Assembly (NCBI GenBank): GCA_030789695.1 | Contig: CM061140.1 | Coordinates: 84,258,422-84,322,421, forward strand | Source of the DNA: Scilla litardierei | Taxonomy: Eukaryota; Streptophyta; Magnoliopsida; Asparagales; Asparagaceae | Direction of reading: 5' to 3' | Length of the DNA: 64,000 nt | Shown: positions 27,618 through 40,933 of the stretch, one piece after another | Layout: the number at the start of each line of letters is the position of its first letter | How positions within the stretch are numbered: position 1 is the stretch's first letter | The notes under the pieces: model-generated | The model's database searches: none | Told to the model about the DNA's origin: nothing | Seen by the model: the letters and a program-made list of their open reading frames with translations, nothing else | Translations under genes and position numbers: made by a program

Positions 27618-29101
27618 TGATCACTCCCACGTTTTACACCTTTTTTCGCATGATTGCATGCCATTTAGATCGCTCAAATCACGTTTTTCACGATTTATCG
27701 ACAATATGCGATACTTTTGACGATTGTTTTTTGTCGTATTCACGAGATTGGAGCGATTTGGAGTGATTCCGAGATACACCTACTCCGTAGTGTCACCGAG
27801 GACTTCCCTGAGGGGTATTTTCAGATTGGAGAGGAGCGGAAGAAGAAAGAATGTCGTAGGAGCGACGAGGAGGCAAAAACACTCAGAATGGGCATTTTCA
27901 CTGTCTCACTCGGCCGAGTGAAGGAGTCACTCGTCCGACCAGCGAGACCCCGCTCAGCCGGCCAGATCGGACACGCTCCTAGTGTGCACTCGGCCGAGCA
28001 TCAGAAGCCGCCTCGACCGAGTGACGTATCCCGTCTGCCCAAGTGGCACTCAGACGACGCCCATCAAAAACTCCCAACTTACTGTTTTTCGTCAGTCTGA
28101 GCATCAGAAGACCCACTCGGCCAAGTGGCAATTGCCGACCGCGCCGAGTGAAGATAAGCCCATCGGCCGAGTGACGACCAACTCACTCGGCCGAGTGACC
28201 CCCGAAGTGAAGACCCCCAAGACCCCAGACTTACTGGAAATTCTCAGGTCTCCCACTCGGCCGAGCGACCTTTGTCACTCGGCCGAGTGAGCAGCGCTGC
28301 CTGTAGCGGAAATCACGATTTTTGAGCTACTCAGGGGCAGTTTGGTCACGAATTTTGGGCAGTTTTGGGGGGTATTTAACCCCTGATTCTAACCTAGTTA
28401 GAGAGCTTTTTTCCTTGCTTGTTTGGCAGCCTTTTAGATTAGACTTTTTAGCTTTTGATTCTTGTGATTGGAGAGGAGAGAAAAGGGTTATTTTTTTGTT
28501 GGATTCTTGGAGAACTAAATTGGTTTGTCTCCTTCTTCATTAAAAATCCTATTTTATTGTTATTTTGAATATTGCCATGAATTCTATTGCTATTTCAATT
28601 GATTATTCTTTCATAGTGTTAGATGTTGTGAGTAGTCTTTACGTCTTAGGGCGTGGGGATGAACCCTACGAGCCCAATTCCCGATTTGTGATGATTTGGT
28701 AGAACTATTGCTAGAATTGCTATTAGGGTTAGATTGGGATTGATATATTACGGATAGCTAGGTGTTCATATCGATTGGGATTTGCAAGAGATGGATCCCA
28801 ATCGATAGGAAACCCTAGAAATCCGAATTGGGTTGAAATTGAGTTTCCGTAGTATCAGTTTGCAAGAGATTGGACCGATACTAGGGTTCTCGGTTGCAAT
28901 TTCATACCGATACCCGTTTGCAAGAGATTGGACGGGTAGGAACTATCCCAACCTAGGTCGCAGCCCGAGTTTGCACGAGAGTGGGCCCGGATGCGATTGA
29001 ACGATGATGTTGATCCTAATGCTAGCTTGCCTAGGCTAGGGTTTGCAAGAGATTGGACCCGAACCTAGGTTTGCTATAGAACCGGCAACAGCACGAGAGC
29101 G
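27618..29101 (+). mobile_element. Athila-type LTR, copy 2, 3' truncated, indel-rich
   Basis: Starts TGATCACTCCC after CCGGG and is collinear with copies 3 and 4. It stops at GCACGAGAGCG, about 330 bases before the normal end, just after the fifth hairpin. It differs from the other copies by many one-base gains and losses, mostly in short homopolymers (for example 27700-27760). It differs by few substitutions. That pattern fits either relaxed decay or residual long-read consensus errors. No internal retroelement genes are attached. Confidence 0.9.
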
Positions 29102-29744
29102 CCCGCTCCCCCCTCAATACCTCTGGGGCAGGGCCAACCCTAGCCACCCAAACCAGAGAAGGGCACGGGCCGGGCCACGCGCCCGCTCCCCCCCTCAAGA
29201 CCTCTGGGGCAGGGCCAACCCTAGCCACCCAAACCAGAGAAGGGCACGGGCCGGGCCACGCGCCCGCTCCCCCCCTCAAGACCTCTGGGGCAGGGCCAAC
29301 CCTAGCCACCCAAACCAGAGAAGGGCACGGGCCGGGCCACGCGCCCGCTCCCCCCCTCAAGACCTCTGGGGCAGGGCCAACCCTAGCCACCCAAACCAGA
29401 GAAGGGCACGGGCCGGGCCACGCGCACGCTCCCCCCCCCTCAAGACCTCTGGGGCAGGGCCAACCCTAGCCACCCAAACCAGAGAAGGGCACGGGCCGGG
29501 CCACGCGCCCGCTCCCCCCCTCAAGACCTCTGGGGCAGGGCCAACCCTAGGCACCCAAACCAGAGAAGGGCACGGGCCGGGCCACGCGCCCGCTCCCCCC
29601 CTCAAGAACCTCTGGGGCAGGGCCAACCCTAGCCACCCAAACCAGAGAAGGGCACGGGCCGGGCCACGCGCCCGCTCCCACCCTCAAGACCTCTGGGGTA
29701 GGGCCAACCCTAGCCACCCAAACTAGAGAAGGGCACGGGCCGGG
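29102..29744. repeat. 81 bp satellite, block C (about 8 monomers)
   Basis: Short satellite block between LTR copies 2 and 3. It joins copy 2 inside a monomer (CCCGCTCCCCCCTC) and ends with the same variant monomer (GGGGTAGGG, AAACTAGAG) that precedes copies 2 and 4. Confidence 0.95.
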
Positions 29745-31566
29745 TGATCACTCCACGTTTACCACCTTTTTTCGCATGATTGCATGCCATTTAGATCGCT
29801 CAAATCACGTTTTTCACGATTTATCGACAATATTGCGATACTTTTGACGATTTGTTATTTTTGTCGTATTTCACGAGATTTGGAGCGATTTGGAGTGATT
29901 CCGAGATACACCTACTCCGAAGTGTCACCGAGGACTTCCCTGAGGGGTATTTTCAGATTGGAGAGGAGCGGAAGAAGAAAGAATGTCGTAGGAGCGACGA
30001 GGAGGCAAAAACACTCAGAATGGGCATTTTCACTGTCTCACTCGGCCGAGTGAAGGAGTCACTCGGCCGACCAGCGAGACCCCGCTCAGCCGGCCAGATC
30101 GGACACGCTCCTAGTGTGCACTCGGCCGAGCATCAGAAGCCGCCTCGACCGAGTGACGTATCCGTCTGCCCAAGTGGCACTCAGACGACGCCCATCAAAA
30201 ACTCCCACTTACTGTTTTTCGTCAGTCTGAGCATCAGAAGACCCACTCGGCCAAGTGGCAATTGCCGACCGCCCGAGTGAAGATAAGCCCATCGGCCGAG
30301 TGACGACAACTCACTCGGCCGAGTGACCCCCGAAGTGAAGACCCCCAAGACCCCAGACTTACTGGAAATTCTCAGGGTCTCCCACTCGGCCGAGCGACCT
30401 TTGTCACTCGGCCGAGTGAGCAGCGCTGCCTGTAGCGGAAATCACGATTTTTGAGCTACTCAGGGGCAGTTTGGTCACGAATTTTTGGGCAGTTTTGGGG
30501 GGTATTTAACCCCTGATTCTAACCTAGTTAGAGGAGCTTTTTTCCTTGCTTTTTGGCAGCCTTTTAGATTAGACTTTTTAGCTTTTGATTCTTGTGATTG
30601 GAGAGGAGAGAAAAGGGTTATTTTTTTGTTGGATTCTTGGAGAACTAAATTGGTTTGTCTCCTTCTTCACTAAAAATCCTATTTTATTGTTATTTTGAAT
30701 ATTGCCATGAATTCTATTGCTATTTCAATTGATTATTCTTTCATTTGTGATATGATTTGTGAGTAGTCTTTACGTCTTAGGGCGTGGGGATGAACCCTAC
30801 GAGCCCAATTCCCGATTTGTGATGATTTGGTAGAACTATTGCTAGAATTGCTATTAGGGTTAGATTGGGATTGATATATTACGGATAGCTAGGTGTTCAT
30901 ATCGATTGGGATTTGCAAGAGATTGGATCCCAATTCGATAGGAAACCCTAGAAATCCGAATTGGGTTGAAATTGAGTTTCCGTAGTATCAGTTTGCAAGA
31001 GATTGGACCGATACTAGGGTTCTCGGTTGCAATTTCATACCGATACCCGTTTGCAAGAGATTGGACGGGTAGGAACTATCCCAACCTAGTCGCAGCCCGA
31101 GTTGCACGAGAGTGGGCCCGGGATGCGATTGAACGATGATGTTGATCCTAATGCTAGCTTGCCTAGGCTAGGGTTTGCAAGAGATTGGACCCGAACCTAG
31201 GTTTGCTATAGACCGCAACAGCACGAGAGCGTGAGCTAGGTTTTACATTCAGTTGCAACTAGTTTATCCGAAATTCTACCCTAGAAATTGTGATACCAAT
31301 GAATCACATTGACGAGATACGGTGAGTAGCGGGGATTCCCTATTCCCTAGGCGTCTTATTTGATTTTATATCTCTTTACATTATTTGACGATTGTGACAA
31401 CATCGCCGAAAGGAAAATTCCTACTCTTCTGTCCCTATAGCCAGGTTGTTCGGAGAAGGCACTGTCATACGTCCTCTCTGTGTTCGATACCCGCTCGCCG
31501 CTACAACCGTGCGCTTGCGGTAAAACTACACGGTCGCTCTGTAGGGTGTACGCCTGGGCGCGATCA
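29745..31566 (+). mobile_element. Athila-type solo LTR, copy 3, complete, with target duplication CCGGG
   Basis: A complete 1822 bp LTR running from TGATCACTCC to GCGCGATCA. CCGGG lies immediately before (29740-29744) and after (31567-31571), a 5 bp target duplication made from satellite DNA. No primer binding site, coding region or second LTR is present, so this is a solo LTR left by LTR-LTR recombination. It contains a cluster of CACTCGGCCGAGTG palindromes (about 30035-30420), TATTTAA near 30506, and the five constant-loop hairpins (about 30899-31204). Confidence 0.93.
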
Positions 31567-34500
31567 CCGGGCCATGCGCCCGCTCCCCCCTCAAGACCTC
31601 TGGGGCAGGGCCAACCCTAGCCACCCAAACCAGAGAAGGGCACGGGCCGGCCACGCACCCGCTCCCCCCCTCAAGACCTCTGGGGCAGGGCCAACCCTAA
31701 GCCACCCAAACCAGAGAAGGGCACGGGCCGGGCCACGCGCACGCTCCCCCCCTCAAGACCTCTGGGGCAGGGCCAACCCTAGCCACCCAAACCAGAGAAG
31801 GGCACGGGGCGGGCCACGCGCCCGCTCCTCCCCTCAAGACCTCTGGGGCAGGGGCAACCCTCGCCACCCAAACCAGAGAAGGGCACGGGCCGGGCCACGG
31901 GCCCGTTCACCCCCTCAAGACCTCTGGGGCAGGGCCAACCCTAGCCACCCAAACCAGAGAAGGGCACGGGCCGGGCCACACGCCCGCTCCCCCCTCAATA
32001 CCTCTGGGGCAGGGCCAATCATAGCCACCCAAACTAGAGAAGGGCACGGGCCGGGACACGCGCCCGCTCCCCCCCTCAAGACCTCTGGGGCAGGGCCAAC
32101 CCTAGACACCCAAACCAGAGAAGGGCACGTGCCGGGCCACGCGCCTGCTCCCCCCCTCAAGACCTCTGGGGCAGGGCCAACCCTAGCCACCCAAACCAGA
32201 GAAGGGCACGGGCCGGGCCACGCGCCCGCTCCCCCCCTCAAGACCTCTGGGGCAGGGCCAACCCTAGCCACCCAAACCAGAGAAGGGCACGGGCCGGGCC
32301 ACGCGCCCGCTCCCCCCCCCTCAAGACCTCTGGGGCAGGGCCAACCCTAGCCACCCAAACCAGAGAAGGGCACGGGCCGGGCCACGCGCCCGCTCCCCCC
32401 CTCAAGACCTCTGGGGTAGGGCCAACCCTAGGCACCCAAACCAGAGAAGGGCACGGGCCGGGCCACGCGCCCGCACCCCCCCTCAAGACCTCTGGGGCAG
32501 GGCCAACCCTAGCCACCGAAACCAGAGAAGGGCACGGGCCGGGCCACGCGCCCGCTCCCCCCCTCAAGACCTCTGGGGCAGGGCCAACCCTAGCCACCCA
32601 AACCAGAGAAGGGCACGGGCCGGGAAACGCGCCCGCTCCCCCCTCAAGACCACTAGGGCAGGGCCAACCCTAGCCACCCAAACCAGAGAAGGGCACGGGC
32701 CGGGCCACGCGCCCGCTCCCCCCCTCAAGACCTCTGGGGTAGGGCCAACCCTAGCCACCCAAACCAGAGAAGGGCACGGGCTGGGCCACGCGCCCGTTCC
32801 CCCCTCAAGACCTCTGGGGCAGGGCCAACCCTAGCCACCCAAACCAGAGAAGGGCACGGGCCTGGCCACGCGCCCGCTCCCCCCCTCAAGACCTCTGGGG
32901 CAGGGCCAACCCTAGCCACTCAAACCAGAGACGGGCACGGGCCGGGCCACGCGCCCGCTCCCCGCCTCAAGACCTCTGGGGCAGGGCCAACCCTAGCCAC
33001 CCAAACCAGAGAAGGGCACGGGCCAGGCCACGCGCCCGCTCCCCCCCTCAAGACCTCTGGGGCAGGGCCAATCCTAGCCACCCAAACCAGAGAAAGGCAC
33101 GGGCCGACCACGCGCCCGTGCCCCCCCTCAAGACCTCTGGGGCTGGGCCAACCCTAGCCACCGAAACCAGAGAAGGGCACGGGCCGGGCCACGCGCCCGC
33201 TCCCCCCCCTCTAGACCTCTGGGGCAGGGCCAACCCTAGCCACCCAAACCAGAGAAGGGCACGGGCCGGGCCACGCGCCCGCTCCCCCCTCAAGACCTCT
33301 GGGGCAGGGCCAACCCTAGCCACCCAAACCAGAGAAGGGCACGGGCCGGGCCACGCGCCCGATCCCCCCCTCAAGACCTCTGGGGCAGGGCCAACCCTAG
33401 GCACCCAAACCAGAGAAGGGCACGGGCCGGGCCACGCGCCCGCTCCCCCCCTCAAGACCTCTGGGGCAGGGCCAACCCTAGCCACCTAAACCAGAGAAGG
33501 GCACGGGCCGGGCCACGCGCCCGCTCCCCCCCTCAAGACCTCTGGGGCAGGGCCAACCCTAGCCACCCAAACCAGAGAAGGGCACGGGCCGGGAAACGCG
33601 CCCGCTCCCCCCTCAAGACCACTAGGGCAGGGCCAACCCTAGCCACCCAAACCAGAGAAGGGCACGGGCCGGGCCACGCGCCCGCTCCCCCCCTCAAGAC
33701 CTCTGGGGCAGGGCCAACCTTAGCCACCCAAACCAGCGAAGGGCATGGGCCGGGCTACGCGCACGCTCCCCCCCTCAAGACCTCTGGGGCAGGGCCAACC
33801 CTAGCCACCCAAACCAGAGAAGGGCACGGGCCGGGCCACGCGCCCGCTCCCCCCCTCAAGACCTCTGGGGCAGGGGCAACCCTAGCCACCCAAACCAGAG
33901 AAGGGCACGTGCCGGGCCACGGGCCCGTTCCCCCCTCAAGACCTCTGGGGCAGGGCCAACCCTAGCCACCCAAACCAGAGAAGGGCACGGGCCGGGCCAC
34001 GCGCTCGCTCCCCCCTCAAGACCTCTTGGGCAGGGCCAACCCTAGCCACCCAAACCAGAGAAGGGCACAGGCAGGGCCACGCGCCCGTTCCCCCCTCAAG
34101 ACCTCTGGGGCAGGGCCAACCCTAGCCACCCAAACCAGAGAAGGGCACGGGCCGGGCCACGCGCCCGCTCCCCCCTCAAGACCTCTGGGGCAGGGACAAC
34201 CCTAGCCACCCAAACCAGAGATGGGCACGGGCCGGGCCACGTGCCCCCTCCACCCCTCAAGACCTCTGGGGCAGGGCCAACCCTAGCCACCCAAACCAGA
34301 GAAGGGCACGGGCCGGGCCACGCGCCCGTGCCCCCCTCAAGACATCTGGGGCAGGGCCAACCCTAGACACCCAAACCAGAGAAGGGCACGTGCCGGGCCA
34401 CGCGCCCGCTCCCCCCCTCAAGACCTCTGGGGCAGGGCCAACCCTAGCCACCCAAACCAGAGAAGGGCACGGGCCGGGCCACGCGCCCGCTCCCCCCCTC

Positions 34501-37500
34501 AAGACCTTTGGGGCAAGGCCAACCTTAGCCACCCAAACCAGCGAAGGGCGCGGGCCGGGCCACGCGCACGCTCCCCCCTCAAGACCTCTGGGGCAGGGCC
34601 AACCCTAGCCACCCAAACCAGAGAAGGGCACGGGCCGGGCCACGCGCCCGCTCCCCCCCCTCAAGACCTCTGGGGTAGGGCCAACCCTAGCCACCCAAAC
34701 CAGAGAAGGGCACGGGCAGGGCCACGCGCCCGTTCCCCCCTCAAGACCTCTGGGGCAGGGCCAACCCTAGCCACCCAAACCAGAGAAGGGCACGGGCCGG
34801 GCCACGCGCCCGCCCCCCCTCAAGACCTCTGGGGAAGGGCCAACCCTAGCCACTCAAACCAGAGACGGGCACGAGCCGGGCCACGCGCCCGCTCCCCGCC
34901 TCAAGACCTCTGGGGCAGGGCCAACCCTAGCCACCCAAACCAGAGAAGGGCACGGGCCGGGCCACGCGCCCGCTCCCCGCCTCAAGACCTCTGGGGCAGG
35001 GCCAACCCTAGCCACCCAAACCAGAGGAGGGCACGGGCCGGGCCACGCGCCCGCTCCCCCCCTCAAGACCTCTGGGGCAGGGCCAATCCTAGCCACCCAA
35101 ACCAGAGAAAGGCACGGGCCGACCACGCGCCCGTGCCCCCCCTCAAGACCTCTGGGGCTGGGCCAACCCTAGCCACCCAAACCAGAGAAGGGCACGGGCC
35201 GGGCCACGCGCACCTCTGGGGCAGGGCCAACCCTAGCCACCCAAACCAGAGAATGGCACGGGCCGGGCCACGTGCCCCCTCCCCCCCTCAAGACCTCTGG
35301 GGCAGGGCCAACCCTAGCCACCCAAACCAGAGAAGGGCATGGGCCGGGCCACGTGCCCGCTCCCCCCCCCTCAAGACCTCTGGGGCAGGGCCAACCCTAG
35401 CCACCCAAACCAGAGAAGGGCACGGGCCGGGCCACGCGCTCGCATCCACCCTCAAGACCTCTGGGGCAGGGCCAACCCTAGCCACCCAAACCAGAGAATG
35501 GCACGGGCCGGGCCACGCGTCCGCTCCCCCCATCAAGACCTCTGGGGCAGGGCCAACCCTAGCCACCCAAACCAGAGAAGGGCACGGGCCGGGCCACGCG
35601 CCCGTTCCCCCCCTCAAGACCTCTGGGGCAGGGCCAACCCTAGCCACCCAAACCAGAGAAGGGCACGGGCCGGGCCACGCGCCTGCTCCCCCCTCAAGAC
35701 CTCTGAGGCAGGGCCAACCCTAGCCACCCAAACCAGAGAAGGGCACGGGCCGGGCCACGTGCCCCTCCCCCCCCTCAAGACCTCTGGGGCAGGGCCAACC
35801 CTAGCCACCCAAACCAGAGAAGGGCACAGGCTGGGCCACGAGCCCGTTCCCCCCCTCAAGACCTCTGGGGCAGGGCCAACCCTAGACACCCCAAACCAGA
35901 GAAGGGCACGGGCCGGGCCACGCGCCCGCTCCCCCCCTCAAGACCTCTTGGGCAGGGCCAACCTTAGCCACCCAAACCAGAGAAGGGCACGGGCCGGGCC
36001 ACGCACCTGCTCCCCCCCTCAAGACCTCTGCGGCAGGGCCAACCCTAGCCACCCAAACCAGAGAAGGGCACGGGCCGGGCCACGCGCACGCTCCCCCCCT
36101 CAAGACCTCTGGGGCAGGGCCAACCCTAGCCACCCAAACCAGAGAAGGGCACGGGCCGGGCCACGCGCGCACGCTCCCCCCCTCAAGACCTCTGGGGCAG
36201 GGCCAACCCTAGCCACCCAAACCAGAGAAGGGCACGGGCCGGGCCACGCGCACGCTCCCCCCCTCAAGACCTCTGGGGCAGGGGCAACCCTCGCCACCCA
36301 AACCAGAGAGGGCACGGGCCGGGCCACGGGCCCGTTCACCCCTCAAGACCTCTGGGGCAGGGCCAACCCTAGCCACCCAAACCAGAGAAGGGCACGGGCC
36401 GGGCCACGCTCCCGCTCCCCCCTCAAGACCTCTGGGGCTGGGCCAACCCTAGCCACCCAAACCAGAGAAGGGCACGGGCAGGGCCACGCGCCCGCTCCCC
36501 CCTCAAGACCTCTGGGGCAGGGGCAACCCTAGCCACCCAAACCAGAGATGGGCACGGGCCGGGCCACGTGCCCCCTCCACCCCTCAAGACCTCTGGGGCA
36601 GGGCCAACCTTAGCCACCCAAACCAGAGAAGGGCACGGGCCGGGCCACACGCCCGCTCCCCCCTCAAGACCTCTGGGGCAGGGCCAATCATAGCCACCCA
36701 AACTAGAGAAGGGTACGGGCCGGGACACGCGCCCGCTCCCCCCTCAAGACCTCTGGGGCAGGGCCAACCCTAGACACCCAAACCAGAGAAGGGCACGTGC
36801 CGGGCCACGCGCCCGGTCCCCCCCTCAAGACCTCTGGGGCAGGGCCAACCCTAGCCACCCAAACCAGAGAAGGGCACGGGCCGGGCCACGCGCCCGCTCC
36901 CCCCCCTCAAGACCTCTGGGGCAGGGCCAACCTTAGCCACCCAAACCAGCGAAGGGCACGGGCCGGACCACGCGCAACGGCTCCCCCCCCTCAAGACCTC
37001 TGGGGCAGGGCCAACCCTAGCCACCCAAACCAGAGAAGGGCACGGGCCGGGCCACGCGCCCACTCCCCCCCTCAAGACCTCTGGGGTAGGGCCAACCCTA
37101 GCCACCCAAACCAGAGAAGGGCACGGGCTGGGCCACGCGCCCGTTCCCCCCCTCAAGACCTCTGGGGCAGGGCCAACCCTAGCCACCCAAACCAGAGAAG
37201 GGCACGGGCCGGGCCACGCGCCCGCTCCCCCCCTCAAGACCTCTGGGGTAGGGCCAACCCTAGCCACTCAAACCAGAGACGGGCACGGGCCGGGCCACGC
37301 GCCCGCTCCCCGCCTCAAGACCTCTGGGGCAGGGCCAACCCTAGCCACCCAAACCAGAGAAGGGCACGGGCCGGGCCATGCGCCCGCTCCCCCCCTCAAG
37401 ACCTCTGGGGCAGGGCCAATCCTAGCCACCCAAACCAGAGAAAGGCACGGGCCGACCACGCGCCCGTGCCCCCCCTCAAGACCTCTGGGGCTGGGCCAAC

Positions 37501-40173
37501 CCTAGCCACCCAAACCAGAGAAGGGCACGGGCCGGGCCACGCGCACCTCTGGGGCAGGGCCAACCCTAGCCACCCAAACCAGAGAATGGCACGGGCCGGG
37601 CCACGTGCCCCCTCCCCCCCCTCAAGACCTCTGGGGCAGGGCCAACCCTAGCCACCCAAACCAGAGAAGGGCATGGGCCGGGCCACGTGCCCGCTCCCCC
37701 CCCTCAAGACCTCTGGGGCAGGGCCAACCCTAGCCACCCAAACCAGAGAAGGGCACGGGCCGGGCCACGCGCTCGCATCCACCCTCAAGACCTCTGGGGC
37801 AGGGCCAACCCTAGCCACCCAAACCAGAGAATGGCACGGGCCGGGCCACGCGTCCGCTCCCCCCATCAAGACCTCTGGGGCAGGGCCAACCCTAGCCACC
37901 CAAACCAGAGAAGGGCACGGGCCGGGCCACGCGCCCCGTTCCCCCCCTGGGGCAGGGCCAACCCTAGCCACCCAAACCAGAGAAGGGCACGGGCCGGGCC
38001 ACGTGCCCCTCCCCCCCTCAAGACCTCTGGGGCAGGGCCAACCCTAGCCACCCAAACCAGAGAAGGGCACAGGCTGGGCCACGAGCCCGTTCCCCCCCTC
38101 AAGACCTCTGGGGCAGGGCCAACCCTAGCCACCCAAACCAGAGAAGGGCACGGGCCGGGCCACGCGCCCGCTCCCCCCTCAAGACCTCTTGGGCAGGGCC
38201 AACCCTAGCCACCCAAACCAGAGAAGGGCACGGGCCGGGCCACGCACCTGCTCCCCCCCTCAAGACCTCTGCGGCAGGGCCAACCCTAGCCACCCAAACC
38301 AGAGAAGGGCACGGGCCGGGCCACGCGCACGCTCCCCCCCTCAAGACCTCTGGGGCAGGGCCAACCCTAGCCACCCAAACCAGAGAAGGGCACGGGCCGG
38401 GCCACGCGCACGCTCCCCCCCTCAAGACCTCTGGGGCAGGGCCAACCCTAGCCACCCAAACCAGAGAAGGGCACGGGCCGGGCCACGCGCACGCTCCCCC
38501 CCTCAAGACCTCTGGGGCAGGGGCAACCCTCGCCACCCAAACCAGAGAGGGCACGGGCCGGGCCACGGGCCCGTTCACCCCTCAAGACCTCTGGGGCAGG
38601 GCCAACCCTAGCCACCCAAACCAGAGAAGGGCACGGGCCGGGCCACGCTCCCGCTCCCCCCTCAAGACCTCTGGGGCTGGGCCAACCCTAGCCACCCAAA
38701 CCAGAGAAGGGCACGGGCAGGGCCACGCGCCCGCTCCCCCCTCAAGACCTCTGGGGCAGGGGCAACCCTAGCCACCCAAACCAGAGATGGGCACGGGCCG
38801 GGCCACGTGCCCCCTCCACCCCTCAAGACCTCTGGGGCAGGGCCAACCTTAGCCACCCAAACCAGAGAAGGGCACGGGCCGGGCCACACGCCCGCTCCCC
38901 CCTCAAGACCTCTGGGGCAGGGCCAATCATAGCCACCCAAACTAGAGAAGGGTACGGGCCGGGACACGCGCCCGCTCCCCCCTCAAGACCTCTGGGGCAG
39001 GGCCAACCCTAGACACCCAAACCAGAGAAGGGCACGTGCCGGGCCACGCGCCCGGTCCCCCCCTCAAGACCTCTGGGGCAGGGCCAACCCTAGCCACCCA
39101 AACCAGAGAAGGGCACGGGCCGGGCCACGCGCCCGCTCCCCCCCTCAAGACCTCTGGGGCAGGGCCAACCTTAGCCACCCAAACCAGCGAAGGGCACGGG
39201 CCGGACCACGCGCACGCTCCCCCCCCTCAAGACCTCTGGGGCAGGGCCAACCCTAGCCACCCAAACCAGAGAAGGGCACGGGCCGGGCCACGCGCCCGCT
39301 CCCCCCCTCAAGACCTCTGGGGCAGGGCCAACCCTAGCCACCCAAACCAGAGAAGGGCACGGGCTGGGCCACGCGCCCGTTCCCCCCTCAAGACCTCTGG
39401 GGCAGGGCCAACCCTAGCCACCCAAACCAGAGAAGGGCACGGGCCGGGCCACGCGCCCGCTCCCCCCCTCAAGACCTCTGGGGTAGGGCCAACCCTAGCC
39501 ACTCAAACCAGAGACGGGCACGGGCCGGGCCACGCGCCCGCTCCCCGCCTCAAGACCTCTGGGGCAGGGCCAACCCTAGCCACCCAAACCAGAGAAGGGC
39601 ACGGGCCGGGCCATGCGCCCGCTCCCCCCCTCAAGACCTCTGGGGCAGGGCCAATCCTAGCCACCCAAACCAGAGAAAGGCACGGGCCGACCACGCGCCC
39701 ATGCCCCCCCTCAAGACCTCTGGGGCTGGGCCAACCCTAGCCACCTAAACCAGAGAAGGGCACTGGCCGGGCCACGCACCCGCTCCCCCCTCTAGACCTC
39801 TGGGGCAGGGCCAACCCTAGCCACCCAAACCAGAGAAGGGCACGGGCCGGGCCACGCGCCCGCTCCCCCCTCAAGACCTCTGGGGCAGGGCCAACCCTAG
39901 CCACCCAAACCAGAGAAGGGCACGGGCCGGGCCACGCGCCCGCTCCCCCCCTCAAGACCTCTGGGGCAGGGCCAACCCTAGGCACCCAAACCAGAGAAGG
40001 GCACGGGCCGGGCCACGCGCCCGCTCCCCCCCTCAAGACCTCTGGGGCAGGGCCAACCCTAGCCACCCAAACCAGAGAAGGGCACGGGCCGGGCCACGCG
40101 CCCGCTCCCCCCTCAAGACCTCTGGGGTAGGGCCAACCCTAGCCACCCAAACTAGAGAAGGGCACGGGCCGGG
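31567..40173. repeat. 81 bp satellite, block D (about 106 monomers)
   Basis: Same satellite. The first monomers carry CCATGCGCCCG and CCACGCACCCG, variants also seen right of LTR copy 4. The rare GGCACGGGGCGGGCC with CCGCTCCTCCCC near 31803-31835 matches block A near 22689-22720, so this block shares a larger segment with 22.5-25 kb. Within it, about 35.8-37.5 kb recurs at about 38.0-39.7 kb with an offset near 2240. Deletion-bearing monomers (CACGCGCACCTCTGG) lie near 35205 and 37540, and another short deletion is at about 37947. Confidence 0.96.
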
Positions 40174-40466
40174 TGATCACTCCACGTTTTACACCTTTTT
40201 TCGCATGATTGCATGCCATTTAGATCGCTCAAATCACGTTTTTCACGATTTATCGACAATATTGCGATACTTTTGACGATTTGTTATTTTTGTCGTATTT
40301 CACGAGATTTGGAGCGATTTGGAGTGATTCCGAGATACACCTACTCCGAAGTGTCACCGAGGACTTCCCTGAGGGGTATTTTCAGATTGGAGAGGAGCGG
40401 AAGAAGAAAGAATGTCGTAGGAGCGACGAGGAGGCAAAAACACTCAGAATGGGCATTTTCACTGTC

Positions 40467-40850
40467 TCACTCGGCCGAGTGAAGGAGTCACTCGGCCGAC
40501 CAGCGAGACCCCGCTCAGCCGGCCAGATCGGACACGCTCCTAGTGTGCACTCGGCCGAGCATCAGAAGCCGCCTCGACCGAGTGACGTATCCCGTCTGCC
40601 CAAGTGGCACTCAGACGACGCCCATCAAAAACTCCCAACTTACTGTTTTTCGTCAGTCTGAGCATCAGAAGACCCACTCGGCCAAGTGGCAATTGCCGAC
40701 CGCCCGAGTGAAGATAAGCCCATCGGCCGAGTGACGACAACTCACTCGGCCGAGTGACCCCCGAAGTGAAGACCCCCAAGACCCCAGACTTACTGGAAAT
40801 TCTCAGGGTCTCCCACTCGGCCGAGCGACCTTTGTCACTCGGCCGAGTGA
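40467..40850. promoter_or_regulatory. Palindrome cluster in U3 of Athila LTR copy 4
   Basis: About ten copies of a CACTCGGCCGAGTG-like motif in under 400 bp. The 16-base perfect palindrome TCACTCGGCCGAGTGA occurs at 40467, 40742 and 40835; the others are near matches. The cluster ends about 85 bp before the TATTTAA box. A regulatory role is inferred only from position and repetition. Equivalent clusters occur in copies 1-3 and in the LTR at 60921. Confidence 0.7.
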
Positions 40851-40933
40851 GCAGCGCTGCCTGTAGCGGAAATCACGATTTTTGAGCTACGCAGGGGCAG
40901 TTTGGTCACGAATTTTTGGGCAGTTTTGGGGGG

